A stretch of 64,000 bases of DNA from Pseudomonas putida (GCF_028682395.1 NZ_JANHLC010000003.1:558001-622000); one strand, 5' to 3'. Shown: positions 53,848 through 63,776, counted from the first letter of the stretch. A program made the numbers and translations. The notes: generated from the letters alone by a model not told the origin.

Positions 53848-54797
53848 TGCGCAGCCTCCAGCTTAGCCAACACTTCATCACGCAGATCCGGGGTTGCCAT
53901 CGGGAAGCCCAGCTTGGCGCGCGCCAGCAGATAGGCCTGGGCGACCGAACGGGCCAGGGTGCGCACACGCAGGATGTACTGCTGGCGCGCGGTGACCGAG
54001 ATGGCGCGGCGAGCATCGAGCAGGTTGAAGGTGTGCGACGCCTTGAGGACCATTTCATAGCTTGGCAGCGGCAGGGGCTGATCGAGCTCGATCAGGCGCT
54101 TGGCCTCGCTTTCGTAGAAATCGAACAGCTCGAAGAGCTTCTCGACGTTGGCGTGTTCGAAGTTGTAGGTCGACTGCTCGACTTCGTTCTGGTGGAACAC
54201 GTCGCCATAGGTGACCTTGCCGAACGGGCCATCGGCCCAGACCAGGTCATAGACCGAATCGACACCCTGCAGGTACATCGCCAGACGTTCCAGGCCGTAG
54301 GTGATTTCGCCGGTGACCGGATAGCACTCGATGCCACCTGCTTGCTGGAAGTAGGTGAACTGGGTGACTTCCATACCGTTGAGCCAGACTTCCCAGCCCA
54401 GACCCCAGGCGCCGAGGGTCGGCGATTCCCAGTTGTCTTCGACGAAACGGATGTCGTGTACCAGTGGGTCCAGGCCTACGTGCTTCAGGGAGCCGAGGTA
54501 CAGCTCCTGGAAGTTTTCCGGGTTCGGCTTGAGCACCACCTGGAACTGGTAGTAGTGCTGCAGGCGGTTCGGGTTTTCGCCGTAGCGGCCGTCAGTCGGG
54601 CGGCGGCTGGGCTGGACGTAGGCGGCGTTCCAGGTTTCCGGGCCGATGGCGCGCAGAAACGTGGCGGTATGAAAAGTGCCGGCGCCTACTTCCATATCGT
54701 AGGGCTGAAGCACCACACAACCTTGCTCGGCCCAGTACTGTTGGAGGGCGAGGATCAAGTCTTGGAAGGTGCGCACGGCTGGCGTAGGCTGGCTCAC
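53844..54797 (-). CDS. glyQ: Glycyl-tRNA synthetase alpha subunit
   Basis: The 317-residue catalytic subunit has [31 protein letters not shown] and [19 protein letters not shown]. The start is a GTG at 54797 ([13 protein letters not shown] follows); the longer frame from 54968 runs antisense into tag. It is divergent from tag. Confidence 0.96.
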   Translation of the reverse strand: MSQPTPAVRTFQDLILALQQYWAEQGCVVLQPYDMEVGAGTFHTATFLRAIGPETWNAAYVQPSRRPTDGRYGENPNRLQHYYQFQVVLKPNPENFQELYLGSLKHVGLDPLVHDIRFVEDNWESPTLGAWGLGWEVWLNGMEVTQFTYFQQAGGIECYPVTGEITYGLERLAMYLQGVDSVYDLVWADGPFGKVTYGDVFHQNEVEQSTYNFEHANVEKLFELFDFYESEAKRLIELDQPLPLPSYEMVLKASHTFNLLDARRAISVTARQQYILRVRTLARSVAQAYLLARAKLGFPMATPDLRDEVLAKLEAAQ

Positions 54798-54881
54798 GAA
54801 ATTCACCTGTGCTGGGGCTGCGAAAATAAAGAGCGGGAGTATACCCGATTCGACCGCGCCTCCACCCCCCTGGGAGCCCTT

Positions 54882-55445
54882 ATGCCACGCTGCTTTTGGT
54901 GCAACGATGATCCTTTGTACATGGCCTATCACGATCAGGAGTGGGGCGTGCCGCTGCGCGATGCGCAACGGCTGTTCGAGTTACTGTTGCTCGAAGGGTT
55001 CCAGGCGGGGTTGTCCTGGATCACCATTTTGAAAAAGCGTGCGCGTTATCGCGAGGTGCTGTTCGGTTTCGATGTACAGCGCGTGGCCCAGTTGAGCGAC
55101 GCCGAAATCGAGGATCTGATGCTCGATCCCGGGATCATCCGCAACCGTCTGAAACTCAATGCCGCCCGGCGCAACGCCGCGGCCTGGCTGGCGCTGGAGG
55201 ATCCGGTGGAACTGCTTTGGTCGTTTGTCGGCGGGACGCCGAAGATCAATCACTTCCAGGGTCGTGGCGAGGTGCCGGCGGTGACGCCCGAAGCCGAGGC
55301 CATGAGCAAGGCCCTGAAAAAGCGCGGCTTCACCTTTGTCGGACCGACCATCTGCTACGCCTTTATGCAGGCCTCGGGCATGGTCATGGACCACACCACG
55401 GATTGTGATCGTTACGCGCAGCTGGCAAACCCGCGGTTACAATAA
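54882..55445 (+). CDS. tag: DNA-3-methyladenine glycosylase I
   Basis: The 187-residue enzyme removes 3-methyladenine from DNA. It has the TagI opening [23 protein letters not shown], with zinc ligands C4 and the paired His/Cys near the C-terminus (HTTDCDRY). [21 protein letters not shown] is the helix-hairpin-like core. The ATG at 54882 is behind GGGAG; the longer frame overlaps glyQ antisense. Confidence 0.95.
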   Translation: MPRCFWCNDDPLYMAYHDQEWGVPLRDAQRLFELLLLEGFQAGLSWITILKKRARYREVLFGFDVQRVAQLSDAEIEDLMLDPGIIRNRLKLNAARRNAAAWLALEDPVELLWSFVGGTPKINHFQGRGEVPAVTPEAEAMSKALKKRGFTFVGPTICYAFMQASGMVMDHTTDCDRYAQLANPRLQ

Positions 55446-55480
55446 TCGGCTGATGATTCGGACAACGACAGGAGTGACCT

Positions 55481-56368
55481 GTGGATAAGTTTAAAGGCGC
55501 CATGCTTGTGGGAGCATTGCGACTGTTTGCCCTGCTGCCGTGGGGGGCTGTGCAGGCGGTAGGTTCGGCGATTGGCTGGCTGATGTGGAAACTGCCCAAC
55601 CGTTCCCGCGAGGTCGTGCGCATCAACCTAGCCAAGTGTTTCCCCGAGCTCGATCCGGTGGCTCGCGAGCGTCTGGTCGGGCAAAGCCTGATGGATATCG
55701 GCAAATCCCTGACCGAAAGCGCCTGCGCCTGGATCTGGCCGGCCCAGCGGTCGATTGCGCTGGTGCGCGAAGTCGAAGGTTTGGAAGTCCTCAAGGACGC
55801 ACTGGCGTCGGGCAAGGGCGTGGTGGGCATCACCAGCCACCTGGGCAACTGGGAAGTGCTCAATCACTTCTATTGCAGTCAGTGCAAACCGATCATTTTC
55901 TACCGTCCGCCCAAGCTCAAGGCCGTGGACGAATTGTTGCGCAAGCAGCGCGTGCAACTGGGCAATCGCGTTGCTGCCTCGACCAAGGAGGGCATCCTCA
56001 GTGTGATCAAGGAAGTGCGCAAGGGCGGCGCCGTCGGTATCCCTGCCGATCCGGAACCGGCCGAATCCGCGGGGATCTTCGTGCCGTTTCTGGGTACCCA
56101 GGCGCTGACCAGCAAGTTCGTGCCGAACATGCTGGCGGGTGGCAAGGCGGTGGGTGTATTCCTGCATGCCATACGCCTGCCTGATGGCTCAGGTTTCAAG
56201 GTCATCCTCGAAGCCGCGCCCGAGGACATGTACAGCACCGATACCGCAACCTCGGCGGCGGCCATGAGCAAGGTGGTCGAGCGCTATGTGCGAGCCTACC
56301 CAAGCCAGTACATGTGGAGCATGAAGCGCTTCAAGAAGCGCCCTGCCGGTGAGGAGCGCTGGTACTGA
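55481..56368 (+). CDS. Lysophospholipid/lipid A late acyltransferase (LpxL/HtrB family)
   Basis: The 295-residue inner-membrane protein has an N-terminal hydrophobic helix and the family motif SHLGNWE (H-X4-E), then IIFYRPPKLKAVDELLRKQR and IPADPEPAESAGIFVPFLG. It likely adds a secondary acyl chain to lipid A. The start is GTG at 55481 behind AGGAG. That start codon lies inside a perfect DnaA box (55480-55488). Confidence 0.92.
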   Translation: MDKFKGAMLVGALRLFALLPWGAVQAVGSAIGWLMWKLPNRSREVVRINLAKCFPELDPVARERLVGQSLMDIGKSLTESACAWIWPAQRSIALVREVEGLEVLKDALASGKGVVGITSHLGNWEVLNHFYCSQCKPIIFYRPPKLKAVDELLRKQRVQLGNRVAASTKEGILSVIKEVRKGGAVGIPADPEPAESAGIFVPFLGTQALTSKFVPNMLAGGKAVGVFLHAIRLPDGSGFKVILEAAPEDMYSTDTATSAAAMSKVVERYVRAYPSQYMWSMKRFKKRPAGEERWY

Positions 56369-56486
56369 GGTCAAGAATCCCCCGGGCCTTGGGCGCTAGC
56401 GCCCAAGGCCCGGCATTGCTCGCGGTGCGGGCCCTTGAAACGCTATCCTGTCGGCGTTTTCTCTTACCTAGACTGTGAACCGCCGA

Positions 56487-57530
56487 ATGCCCAACTGGAA
56501 TCATTACGTACAGCGCGTCCTCGAATTGATGAAGCGCTATCCAGGGGTGATCGCGCTGTTCGGTTTCTGCTCGGGGATCGGCAGTTTTATCCTGGTCGAT
56601 CGCCAGCAGAAAATGGCCACCTGGATCGCCGCGATCATGCTGGTCAGTTGGCTCTGGCTGATGCTGGAGAACAGCTTTACGCAGTTGTTCAGCAAGGTCT
56701 TCAAGCGGGAGATCCCGCCGCCGCTGCTGCGCTACGCGACGCAGATGATTCATCAGGAAAGCCTGTTTTTCGTCCTGCCCTTCTTTTTTATCACCACCAC
56801 CTGGAACAGCGGTCAGCTGGTCTTTACCGGCCTGCTGGGTGCTGCTGCATTGGTGTCGATTACCGATCCGCTTTATTACAAGTGGCTGGCGCCGCGCCGT
56901 TGGCTGTTTCTCGGGTTGCATACGCTGACGCTGTTCGCGGCCTTGCTGACCGCCCTGCCGATCATCCTGCACCTGACCACCGCGCAGAGTTACAAGCTGG
57001 CGCTGGGTATTGCGATGCTGCTGTCGTTTCCCAGCCTGGCCGTCAGCCTGCCGCTGCGCACCTGGCGTGGTTGGGTGATGGTGCTGGGCGTGACCCTGTC
57101 CATTGGCGGTGCCGGCTGGCTGCTGCGTTCATGGGTGCCGCCGGCGACCCTGTGGATGACCGATGTCGCCATCAGCACCCAGGTGCAGGGCCGGACCCCT
57201 GGCGACAGCCTGGAGCAGGTCAGTGCCGCCCAGTTGCGCAGCGCCGGTCTCTACGCTTTTACCGCGATCAACGCCCCGCGAGGGCTGAATGAGCGGATCT
57301 TCCATGTCTGGCAGTTCAACGGTAAGGAGGTCGACCGTATTGCCCTGGATATCCGCGGCGGGCGCAAGGAAGGCTATCGGGCCTGGACCCACAAGCAGAA
57401 TTTCCCGGGCAACCCGGTGGGCAACTGGCAGGTCCGGGTGCTGACCGAAGACGGCCAGGTGATTGGCGTGTTGCGCTTTGAGGTGACCGACACAGATCAA
57501 GCCGGGAACCGGGCAAGCGGAGCAAACTGA
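56487..57530 (+). CDS. DUF5924/DUF2914-type membrane protein
   Basis: The 347-residue protein has six to seven membrane segments in its first 220 residues (VIALFGFCSGIGSFIL, WIAAIMLVSWLWLML, LFFVLPFFFITTTW and others). A C-terminal soluble domain (about 240-340) with FNGKEVDRIALDIRGGRKEGYRAWTHK and GNWQVRVLTEDGQVIGVLRFEV follows, which fits DUF2914. Function is unknown. An in-frame GTG at 56475 is an alternative start; neither has a strong ribosome site. Confidence 0.8.
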   Translation: MPNWNHYVQRVLELMKRYPGVIALFGFCSGIGSFILVDRQQKMATWIAAIMLVSWLWLMLENSFTQLFSKVFKREIPPPLLRYATQMIHQESLFFVLPFFFITTTWNSGQLVFTGLLGAAALVSITDPLYYKWLAPRRWLFLGLHTLTLFAALLTALPIILHLTTAQSYKLALGIAMLLSFPSLAVSLPLRTWRGWVMVLGVTLSIGGAGWLLRSWVPPATLWMTDVAISTQVQGRTPGDSLEQVSAAQLRSAGLYAFTAINAPRGLNERIFHVWQFNGKEVDRIALDIRGGRKEGYRAWTHKQNFPGNPVGNWQVRVLTEDGQVIGVLRFEVTDTDQAGNRASGAN

Positions 57531-57670
57531 CAGGGATCGTGCTATTACTCCCACAGGTCGCAGGTATCTAGACGAAAGACATCTGTGAATTATCCACAGG
57601 CAAGGAGCTTTGGACCATTAACACACAGGCCGGCAATGCCCTCCTGGATACCACCAGTAACCCTGCGCGG

Positions 57671-58756
57671 ATGCGGATCAGTGGTGACTGGACACTGGCC
57701 CACTACAGTGCGCTGAAACACCTGGTTGCGAGCCTTGCGGCGCACTCCGCCGCCGATATCGTCATCGACTTCAGTGAGCTGGGCGCCTTGGATACTGCTG
57801 GCGCTTCGCTGTTGGTCGAATTGCTGGGGGCCGAGCGCGTCGGGCGTCTGGCCGATCAGGGCGACCCGCTTTCAGCCGCCGACCGCGCGCTGTTGCAAAC
57901 GGTCTACTGCTCGATGGCCGACTTCTGCGTACCGGTCAAGGCCAGCGAAGCGTCCGTGGGGATGCAACTCCTGGTCCGTATTGGCCGTGCCGTGGACACG
58001 GTCTGGCAGGACAGCAAGCAACTGCTCGGCTTTATCGGCCTGATCCTCGAGACCCTGCTGCGTGGCCTGTTCCAGCCAAAGCGCTGGCGGATCACCCCGG
58101 TGGTTGCCCATATCGAACAGACTGGCCTGGACGCGGCCCCGATCATTGCCCTGCTGACCTTTCTGGTGGGCGCCGTGGTGGCATTTTTGGGGGCCACGGT
58201 GCTGGCCAGTTTTGGCGCGAGCATCTTTACCGTGGACCTGGTGGCGTTTTCCTTTCTGCGCGAATTCGGCGTCTTGCTGACCGCAATCCTGATGGCCGGT
58301 CGCACCGCGAGCGCCTTTACCGCGCAGATCGGTTCAATGAAGGCCAACGAGGAAATCGATGCGATCCGCACACTGGGTCTCGATCCGATGGAGCTGCTGG
58401 TGTTGCCACGGGTACTGGCGTTGTTGGTTGCCCTGCCGCTGCTGACCTTTTTGGCCATGATCTGCGGGATTGTCGGTGGCGGTGTGGTGTGTGCACTGTC
58501 CCTGGGGATTTCGCCAGCGATGTTCCTGGCCCTGTTACATTCGGATATTGGCGTCCAGCATTTGCTGGTCGGCCTGGTCAAGGCGCCCTTCTTTGCCTTC
58601 CTGATTGCGGCCATTGGCTGCCTGGAAGGGTTCAAGGTCAGTGGCAGCGCCGAGTCGGTGGGCGCGCACACCACGTCGAGTGTGGTGCAGTCGATCTTCG
58701 TGGTGATCGTGCTCGATGCGGTCGCGGCGCTGTTCTTTATGGAGATGGGCTGGTGA
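57671..58756 (+). CDS. MlaE-family lipid ABC transporter permease with N-terminal STAS domain
   Basis: The product has an N-terminal STAS-like domain (ISGDWTLAHYSALKHL, VIDFSELGALDTAGASLLVELLG) and an MlaE permease domain from about residue 130 with FLREFGVLLTAILMAGRTASAFTAQIGSMKANEEIDAI. It forms the membrane part of an MCE transporter. The first ATG is at 57671, but the frame stays open upstream, and AGGAG at 57603-57607 sits 9 bases before an ATT at 57617 that would add 18 residues (INTQAGNALLDTTSN). No ATG, GTG or TTG lies there. The true start is therefore uncertain. Confidence 0.88.
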   Translation: MRISGDWTLAHYSALKHLVASLAAHSAADIVIDFSELGALDTAGASLLVELLGAERVGRLADQGDPLSAADRALLQTVYCSMADFCVPVKASEASVGMQLLVRIGRAVDTVWQDSKQLLGFIGLILETLLRGLFQPKRWRITPVVAHIEQTGLDAAPIIALLTFLVGAVVAFLGATVLASFGASIFTVDLVAFSFLREFGVLLTAILMAGRTASAFTAQIGSMKANEEIDAIRTLGLDPMELLVLPRVLALLVALPLLTFLAMICGIVGGGVVCALSLGISPAMFLALLHSDIGVQHLLVGLVKAPFFAFLIAAIGCLEGFKVSGSAESVGAHTTSSVVQSIFVVIVLDAVAALFFMEMGW

Positions 58757-59556
58757 GTCGTTCCCCGCGCATATCAAACGAGCCGGTGATCGAGGTTCGT
58801 GGCCTGTGCAACCGCTTCGGCAAGCAAAGCGTGCACGAGAACCTCGACCTGGGCTTGTACAAAGGCGAGATCCTCGCCGTGGTGGGTGGTTCGGGCAGCG
58901 GCAAGTCCGTGCTGCTGCGCAGTATTGTCGGCCTGCGCCAGCCCAGCGAAGGCCAGGTGCGGGTCTTTGGCCAGGACCTGAAAAGCCTCAATGAACACCA
59001 GCGTTCGCTGGTCGAACGACGCTTTGGCGTGCTGTTCCAGAAGGGCGCCCTGTTCTCCTCGCTGACGGTGACCGAAAACGTCGCCCTGCCGCTGATCGAG
59101 CATGCCGGTCTGAGCCGCGCCGACGCCGAGCACCTGGCGTGCGTCAAGCTGGCCCTGGCCGGCCTGCCCTTGTCGGCGGCGGATAAGTACCCAGCGTCGC
59201 TGTCCGGCGGCATGATCAAGCGTGCCGCCCTGGCCCGCGCGCTGGCGCTGGACCCGGACATCCTGTTTCTCGACGAACCGACTGCCGGCCTCGACCCCAT
59301 CGGCGCCGCGGCCTTCGACCAGTTGATCCTGACCCTGCGCGATGCCCTCGGGCTGAGTGTGTTTTTGATTACCCACGACCTGGACACCCTCTACACCATC
59401 ACCGACCGGGTGGCGGTGCTGGCGCAAAAGCACGTGCTGGTGGCCGATGCCATCGACCGCGTGGCGGCGGCGGACGATCCCTGGGTCCACGAATATTTCC
59501 ACGGTCCTCGCGGCCGGGCTGCCTATCAGGCAGCGACAGCGCTCAAGGAGGGATGA
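58753..59556 (+). CDS. MCE-system ABC transporter ATP-binding protein (MlaF-like)
   Basis: The 267-residue ATPase has Walker A GGSGSGKSVLLRSIVGL, the ABC signature LSGGMIKRAALARALAL and Walker B ILFLDEPTAGLDP. A GTG start at 58753 overlaps the permease stop as GTGA. It energises lipid movement with the permease and the MCE protein encoded on either side. Confidence 0.93.
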   Translation: MSRSPRISNEPVIEVRGLCNRFGKQSVHENLDLGLYKGEILAVVGGSGSGKSVLLRSIVGLRQPSEGQVRVFGQDLKSLNEHQRSLVERRFGVLFQKGALFSSLTVTENVALPLIEHAGLSRADAEHLACVKLALAGLPLSAADKYPASLSGGMIKRAALARALALDPDILFLDEPTAGLDPIGAAAFDQLILTLRDALGLSVFLITHDLDTLYTITDRVAVLAQKHVLVADAIDRVAAADDPWVHEYFHGPRGRAAYQAATALKEG

Positions 59557-59557
59557 C

Positions 59558-60496
59558 ATGGAAACCCGCGCGCATCATGTGTTGATCGGCCTGTGCACCG
59601 TGCTGGTGGTGGTTGGCGCGATGCTGTTCGGCCTGTGGCTGGCCAAGTCCAGTGTCGACAGCGCCTTCAAGGATTATGAAGTGGTGTTCAACGAGGCCGT
59701 GACGGGGCTCTCCAAGGGCAGTGCCGTGCAGTACAGCGGGATCAAGGTGGGCGACGTGGTGCAACTGCGCCTCGACCCCGAAGACCCGCGGCGAGTGCTG
59801 GCGCGGATTCGCCTGGCCGGTGATACGCCGGTCAAGCAGGATACCCAGGCCAAACTCGCACTGGCGGGGATCACCGGTACTTCGAACATTCAGTTGAGTG
59901 GTGGCACCCCCGAGAGCCCGCCGCTTGAAGGCAAGAACGGCAAGCTGCCGGTGATTGTCGCGACGCCGTCGCCCATCGCCCGGTTGTTGACTGACAGCAG
60001 CGACCTGATGTCCGGCATCAACGAACTGCTGCACAACGCCAACCAGATGTTTTCCCCCGAGAACGCCGGCCGTATCAGCCAGACGCTGGCAAACCTGGAG
60101 CAGACCACTGGGGTTATCGCCAGCGAACGTGACGGTGTACGTGACACCCTGCGCCAGCTGGCCACCCTCAGCAAACAGGCCAGCGCCACCCTGGAACAGA
60201 CCACGGCACTGATGCGCAACGCCAACGGCCTGCTCAACAACCAGGGCCGGCAGATGTTCAGCAGCGCCGAGCAGGCCATGCAGTCGTTGCAGCAAAGCAC
60301 CACCACCATCGACCGTTTGCTGCACGACAACCAGGATTCGATCAGCAGCGGCATGCAGGGCTTGAATGAGCTGGCGCCGGCCGTGCGCGAACTGCGCGAC
60401 ACCCTGGGCTCGCTGCGCGGCATTGCCCAGCGCCTGGAAGCCAACCCCAGCGGCTACCTGCTGGGCCGCGACAAGAACAAGGAGTTCACTCCATGA
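59558..60496 (+). CDS. MCE (mammalian cell entry) family lipid-binding protein
   Basis: The 312-residue protein has one N-terminal membrane helix (VLIGLCTVLVVVGAMLFGLWLAKSS) and a single MCE domain (FNEAVTGLSKGSAVQYSGIKVGDVVQLRL, AGITGTSNIQLSGG). A long helical C-terminal region rich in Gln, Ser and Thr follows, as in MlaD/PqiB-like proteins that form periplasmic rings or needles. It starts one base after the ATPase gene stop. Confidence 0.93.
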   Translation: METRAHHVLIGLCTVLVVVGAMLFGLWLAKSSVDSAFKDYEVVFNEAVTGLSKGSAVQYSGIKVGDVVQLRLDPEDPRRVLARIRLAGDTPVKQDTQAKLALAGITGTSNIQLSGGTPESPPLEGKNGKLPVIVATPSPIARLLTDSSDLMSGINELLHNANQMFSPENAGRISQTLANLEQTTGVIASERDGVRDTLRQLATLSKQASATLEQTTALMRNANGLLNNQGRQMFSSAEQAMQSLQQSTTTIDRLLHDNQDSISSGMQGLNELAPAVRELRDTLGSLRGIAQRLEANPSGYLLGRDKNKEFTP

Positions 60497-61107
60497 AACT
60501 GCGCGCCCTCGCATTGCTCGCCGCCGTGACCCTGATGGGTGGGTGCACCATCCTGCCCGCGCCCGTACCGGCGGATGTCTATTGGTTGCCTGCGCCCCAG
60601 AGTACGGTGCCTCCTGCGGGGCCGGCCTTGCCCTGGTCGCTGCGAATCGCCAAGCCGTTGGCGAGCCAGGCACTGAACAGCCCCACTATTGCCGTGATGC
60701 CCCAGGGCAACCTGATCAGCAATTACAAGGCTTCGCGTTGGAGCGACCCGGCTCCGGTGCTACTGCGCAACCGCATTCTCGATGCCTTCCAGCGCGACGG
60801 CCGGGTGTCATTGCTCAGTACCGATGACAGCAACCTACAGGCGGATTACGAGCTGGGTGGCGAGTTGCAGGCGTTCCAGACCGAGTACCACGGCCAGGAC
60901 GCCGCGGTGGTGATTCGCCTGGATGCCCGGCTGGTGCGCGGCAGCGATCAGCGGATCATTGCCAGCCGCCGCTTTGAAGCGCGCCAGCCGTTGGCGGACA
61001 AACAGGTTCCTGCGGTGGTCACAGGGTTTGGCCAGGCCAGCGATACACTGACCCGCCAGTTGATTCACTGGGTGATCGAACAAGGCGTCAGGCTCCCGGC
61101 GAAATAG
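60493..61107 (+). CDS. ABC-type transport auxiliary lipoprotein (PqiC-like)
   Basis: The 204-residue protein has a lipoprotein signal peptide with lipobox LMGGC at about residues 15-19, then a PF03886-type domain (SLRIAKPLASQALNSPTIAVMPQGN, NRILDAFQRDGRVSLLS). It likely sits on the inner face of the outer membrane as partner of the MCE protein. It overlaps that gene as ATGA and closes the four-gene operon. Confidence 0.9.
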   Translation: MKLRALALLAAVTLMGGCTILPAPVPADVYWLPAPQSTVPPAGPALPWSLRIAKPLASQALNSPTIAVMPQGNLISNYKASRWSDPAPVLLRNRILDAFQRDGRVSLLSTDDSNLQADYELGGELQAFQTEYHGQDAAVVIRLDARLVRGSDQRIIASRRFEARQPLADKQVPAVVTGFGQASDTLTRQLIHWVIEQGVRLPAK

Positions 61108-61129
61108 GCGCCTCAACCTTGAGGGGCGG

Positions 61130-62359
61130 TCAGCCGAAGAACCAGTAGCACACGCTGATCGCTGCGACGACGCCGGCGAGCTCGGCCAGCAAGGCGCAGC
61201 CCACCGCATGGCGAGCGCGCTGGATACCCACGGCGCCGAAGTACACCGCCAGCACATAGAAGGTGGTTTCAGTACTGCCCTGGATGGTTGCAGCCACCAG
61301 GGCGGGGAAACTGTCGACGCCCTGGGTCTGCATGGTTTCGATCAACATCGCTCGCGCTGCGCTGCCGGAGAAGGGTTTGACCAGCGCCGTGGGCAACGCA
61401 TCGACAAACCGTGTGTCCCAGCCCGCCCATTCCACCAGGTGACGAATACCGTCGAGGCCGAAGTCCAGTGCCCCGGAGGCGCGTAATACGCCGACCGCGC
61501 AGAGCATCGCCACCAGGTAGGGCAGCAAGGTCTTGGCGACATCGAAGCCTTCCTTGGCACCCTCGACGAATGCTTCGTAGACCTTCACCTTGCGCAAGGC
61601 ACCCACCAGCAAAAACAGCATGATCAGGCCGAAGAGCGTGAGGTTGCCCAGGATCGACGACAGCCCGGCCAGCGCGGTGGCCGACAACCCGGCCAGTAGC
61701 GCCATAAAGCCGCCGAGCAGCAAGGCGCCCGGCACCAGGTAGGCCAGCACCACCGGGTCCCATAGGCGCAGGCGCTGCATCACCGCGACCGAGAGCAGGC
61801 CGACCAGGGTCGAAGCGCTGGTGGCGAGCAGGATCGGCAGGAACACCAGCGTCGGGTCGGCAGCGCCCTGCTGGGCCCGGTACATGAAAATGGTGACGGG
61901 CAGCAGGGTCAGTGACGAGGCATTGAGTACCAGGAACAGGATCTGCGCGTTGCTCGCCGTGGTCGGGCTGGGATTGAGTTCCTGCAGGGCCCGCATGGCC
62001 TTGAGGCCGATGGGCGTGGCCGCGTTGTCCAGGCCCAGGCCGTTGGCGGCGAAGTTGAGCGTGATCAGGCCTATGGCGGGGTGACCGGGCGGCACGTCTG
62101 GCATCAGCCGGCTGAACAGCGGGCCCAGGGCCTTGGCGAGCCAGTCGACGATCCCGGCTTTTTCGGCGATGCGCAGAAAGCCGAGCCAGAGCGTCAGGGT
62201 GCCAAACAGCAACACCATGACTTCAACGGAGAGCTTGGCCATGGCAAAGATGCTTTCCACCATGGCCGCGAAGACCCCGGCATTGCCGCCGACCAGCCAT
62301 TGGGCCAGCGCCGACACCGTCGCCACCACAAAGAAGCCGAGCCACAAGCCGTTGAGCAT
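61130..62359 (-). CDS. Nucleoside-recognition (SpmA/SpmB-like, Gate) membrane protein
   Basis: The 409-residue protein has many hydrophobic segments and two Gate/nucleoside-recognition domains, as in fused spore maturation A/B homologues (SVEVMVLLFGTLTLWLGFLRIAEKAG, NAQILFLVLNASSLTLLPVTIFMYRAQQG, AATIQGSTETTFYVLAVYFGAVG). Its substrate is unknown in Pseudomonas. The ATG at 62359 follows AGGAG; the longer frame to 62416 covers a terminator. Confidence 0.88.
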   Translation of the reverse strand: MLNGLWLGFFVVATVSALAQWLVGGNAGVFAAMVESIFAMAKLSVEVMVLLFGTLTLWLGFLRIAEKAGIVDWLAKALGPLFSRLMPDVPPGHPAIGLITLNFAANGLGLDNAATPIGLKAMRALQELNPSPTTASNAQILFLVLNASSLTLLPVTIFMYRAQQGAADPTLVFLPILLATSASTLVGLLSVAVMQRLRLWDPVVLAYLVPGALLLGGFMALLAGLSATALAGLSSILGNLTLFGLIMLFLLVGALRKVKVYEAFVEGAKEGFDVAKTLLPYLVAMLCAVGVLRASGALDFGLDGIRHLVEWAGWDTRFVDALPTALVKPFSGSAARAMLIETMQTQGVDSFPALVAATIQGSTETTFYVLAVYFGAVGIQRARHAVGCALLAELAGVVAAISVCYWFFG

Positions 62360-62411
62360 CGAAAGAACTCCTGAAAGATGCGGCGAATGATAACGGCCGG
62401 GTGCCAGAAAC

Positions 62412-62440
62412 GACAAACCCCGGAAGGTCCGGGGTTTGTC
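62412..62440 (-). terminator. Terminator of the symporter gene
   Basis: GACAAACCCCGGA (62412-62424) pairs perfectly with TCCGGGGTTTGTC (62428-62440) around a three-base loop. It lies 34 bases past the symporter stop codon. The flanking T-run is short, so it may act in both directions. Confidence 0.75.
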
Positions 62441-62474
62441 TCAGGCATGCCTGCTGGTGCTGCCAAAGCCCGGA

Positions 62475-63776
62475 TCAGGCCTTGGTGCGCCAGTGTGGCA
62501 GGGAGTTCCAGTAGCGCTCGCCCTTGGCATCGTCGTACATGCCTTCCCAGCGCGAGATTACCAGCACCGCCAGGGCGTTGCCGATCACGTTGAGAGCGGT
62601 ACGCGCCATATCCATCACGCGGTCCACACCGGCGATAAAGGCCAGGCCTTCGAGCGGGATGCCGACGCTGCCCAGGGTCGCCAGCAGCACCACGAAGGAC
62701 ACGCCCGGCACACCGGCGATGCCTTTGGAGGTGACCATCAGGGTCAGGACCAGCAGCAACTGCTGGCTGATCGACAGGTCGATGCCGTACAACTGGGCAA
62801 TAAAGATTGCCGCGATGCTCTGGTACAGGGTCGAGCCATCCAGGTTGAACGAGTAACCGGTCGGCACCACGAAGCTGCAGATGGCTTTCGGCGCGCCGTA
62901 GGCTTCCATCTTCTCGATTACGCGCGGCAGCACGGTTTCCGAGCTGGCGGTGGAGTAGGCCAGGACCAGTTCGTCCTTGAAGATCCGGATCAGCTTGAGT
63001 ACCGAGAAGCCGAACAACCGGGCGATCACACCCAGGATCACGAGGGCGAAGAACGCAATGGCGAAGTACACCAGCACCACCAGCTTGGCCAGCGGCAGCA
63101 GCGAAGCAAAGCCGAAGTTGGCGACAGTCACGGCGATCAGTGCGAATACACCGATGGGGGCGTAGTTCATGATCATGTGAGTGACCTTGAACATGCTTTC
63201 CGAGACGCCCTGGAACACTTTCACCAGTGGGTCGCGCAACTCGGCCTGCAGGCTCGACAGGCCCAGGCCGAACAGGACCGAGAAGAAGATGATCGGCAGC
63301 ATTTCGCCACGGGCCATCGCGGCAATGATGTTCGAAGGGATCAGGTTGAGGATGGTTTCGATAAACGCATGCTCATGCTGCACTTCGGCGGCGGTGGCCT
63401 GGTACTTGGAGATGTCGACCGTGCCCAGGGTGCTCATGTCGATGCCGGCACCCGGGTGGAACACGTTGGCCAGCAGCAGGCCGACCACGATTGCAATGGT
63501 GGTGACCACTTCGAAGTAGATGATCGTCTTGAGGCCGATGCGCCCCAGTTTCTTCGCATCACCGACCCCGGCAATGCCGACGACCAGGGAGGAGATCACG
63601 ATGGGAATCACGATCATTTTGATCAGGCGGATAAAGATATCGCCGGCAGGCTGCAGGACATTGCTGATCCACCAGGCCTTTTCGGCGCTGAAGTGGTTGA
63701 GCAGTGCGCCGATGGCGATCCCCAGGACCAGACCGATGAGGATCTGCCAGGCGAGGCTGATGCGGGCCTTCTTCAT
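62475..63776 (-). CDS. gltP: Glutamate/aspartate:proton symporter (DAACS family)
   Basis: The 433-residue membrane carrier has the family signature segments ISNVLQPAGDIFIRLIKMIVIPIVISSLVVGIAG, the serine-rich YSTASSETVLPRVIEKME hairpin and VVPTGYSFNLDGSTLY near the substrate site. It takes up dicarboxylic amino acids. Whether it prefers glutamate, aspartate or C4-dicarboxylates cannot be told by eye. Confidence 0.92.
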   Translation of the reverse strand: MKKARISLAWQILIGLVLGIAIGALLNHFSAEKAWWISNVLQPAGDIFIRLIKMIVIPIVISSLVVGIAGVGDAKKLGRIGLKTIIYFEVVTTIAIVVGLLLANVFHPGAGIDMSTLGTVDISKYQATAAEVQHEHAFIETILNLIPSNIIAAMARGEMLPIIFFSVLFGLGLSSLQAELRDPLVKVFQGVSESMFKVTHMIMNYAPIGVFALIAVTVANFGFASLLPLAKLVVLVYFAIAFFALVILGVIARLFGFSVLKLIRIFKDELVLAYSTASSETVLPRVIEKMEAYGAPKAICSFVVPTGYSFNLDGSTLYQSIAAIFIAQLYGIDLSISQQLLLVLTLMVTSKGIAGVPGVSFVVLLATLGSVGIPLEGLAFIAGVDRVMDMARTALNVIGNALAVLVISRWEGMYDDAKGERYWNSLPHWRTKA

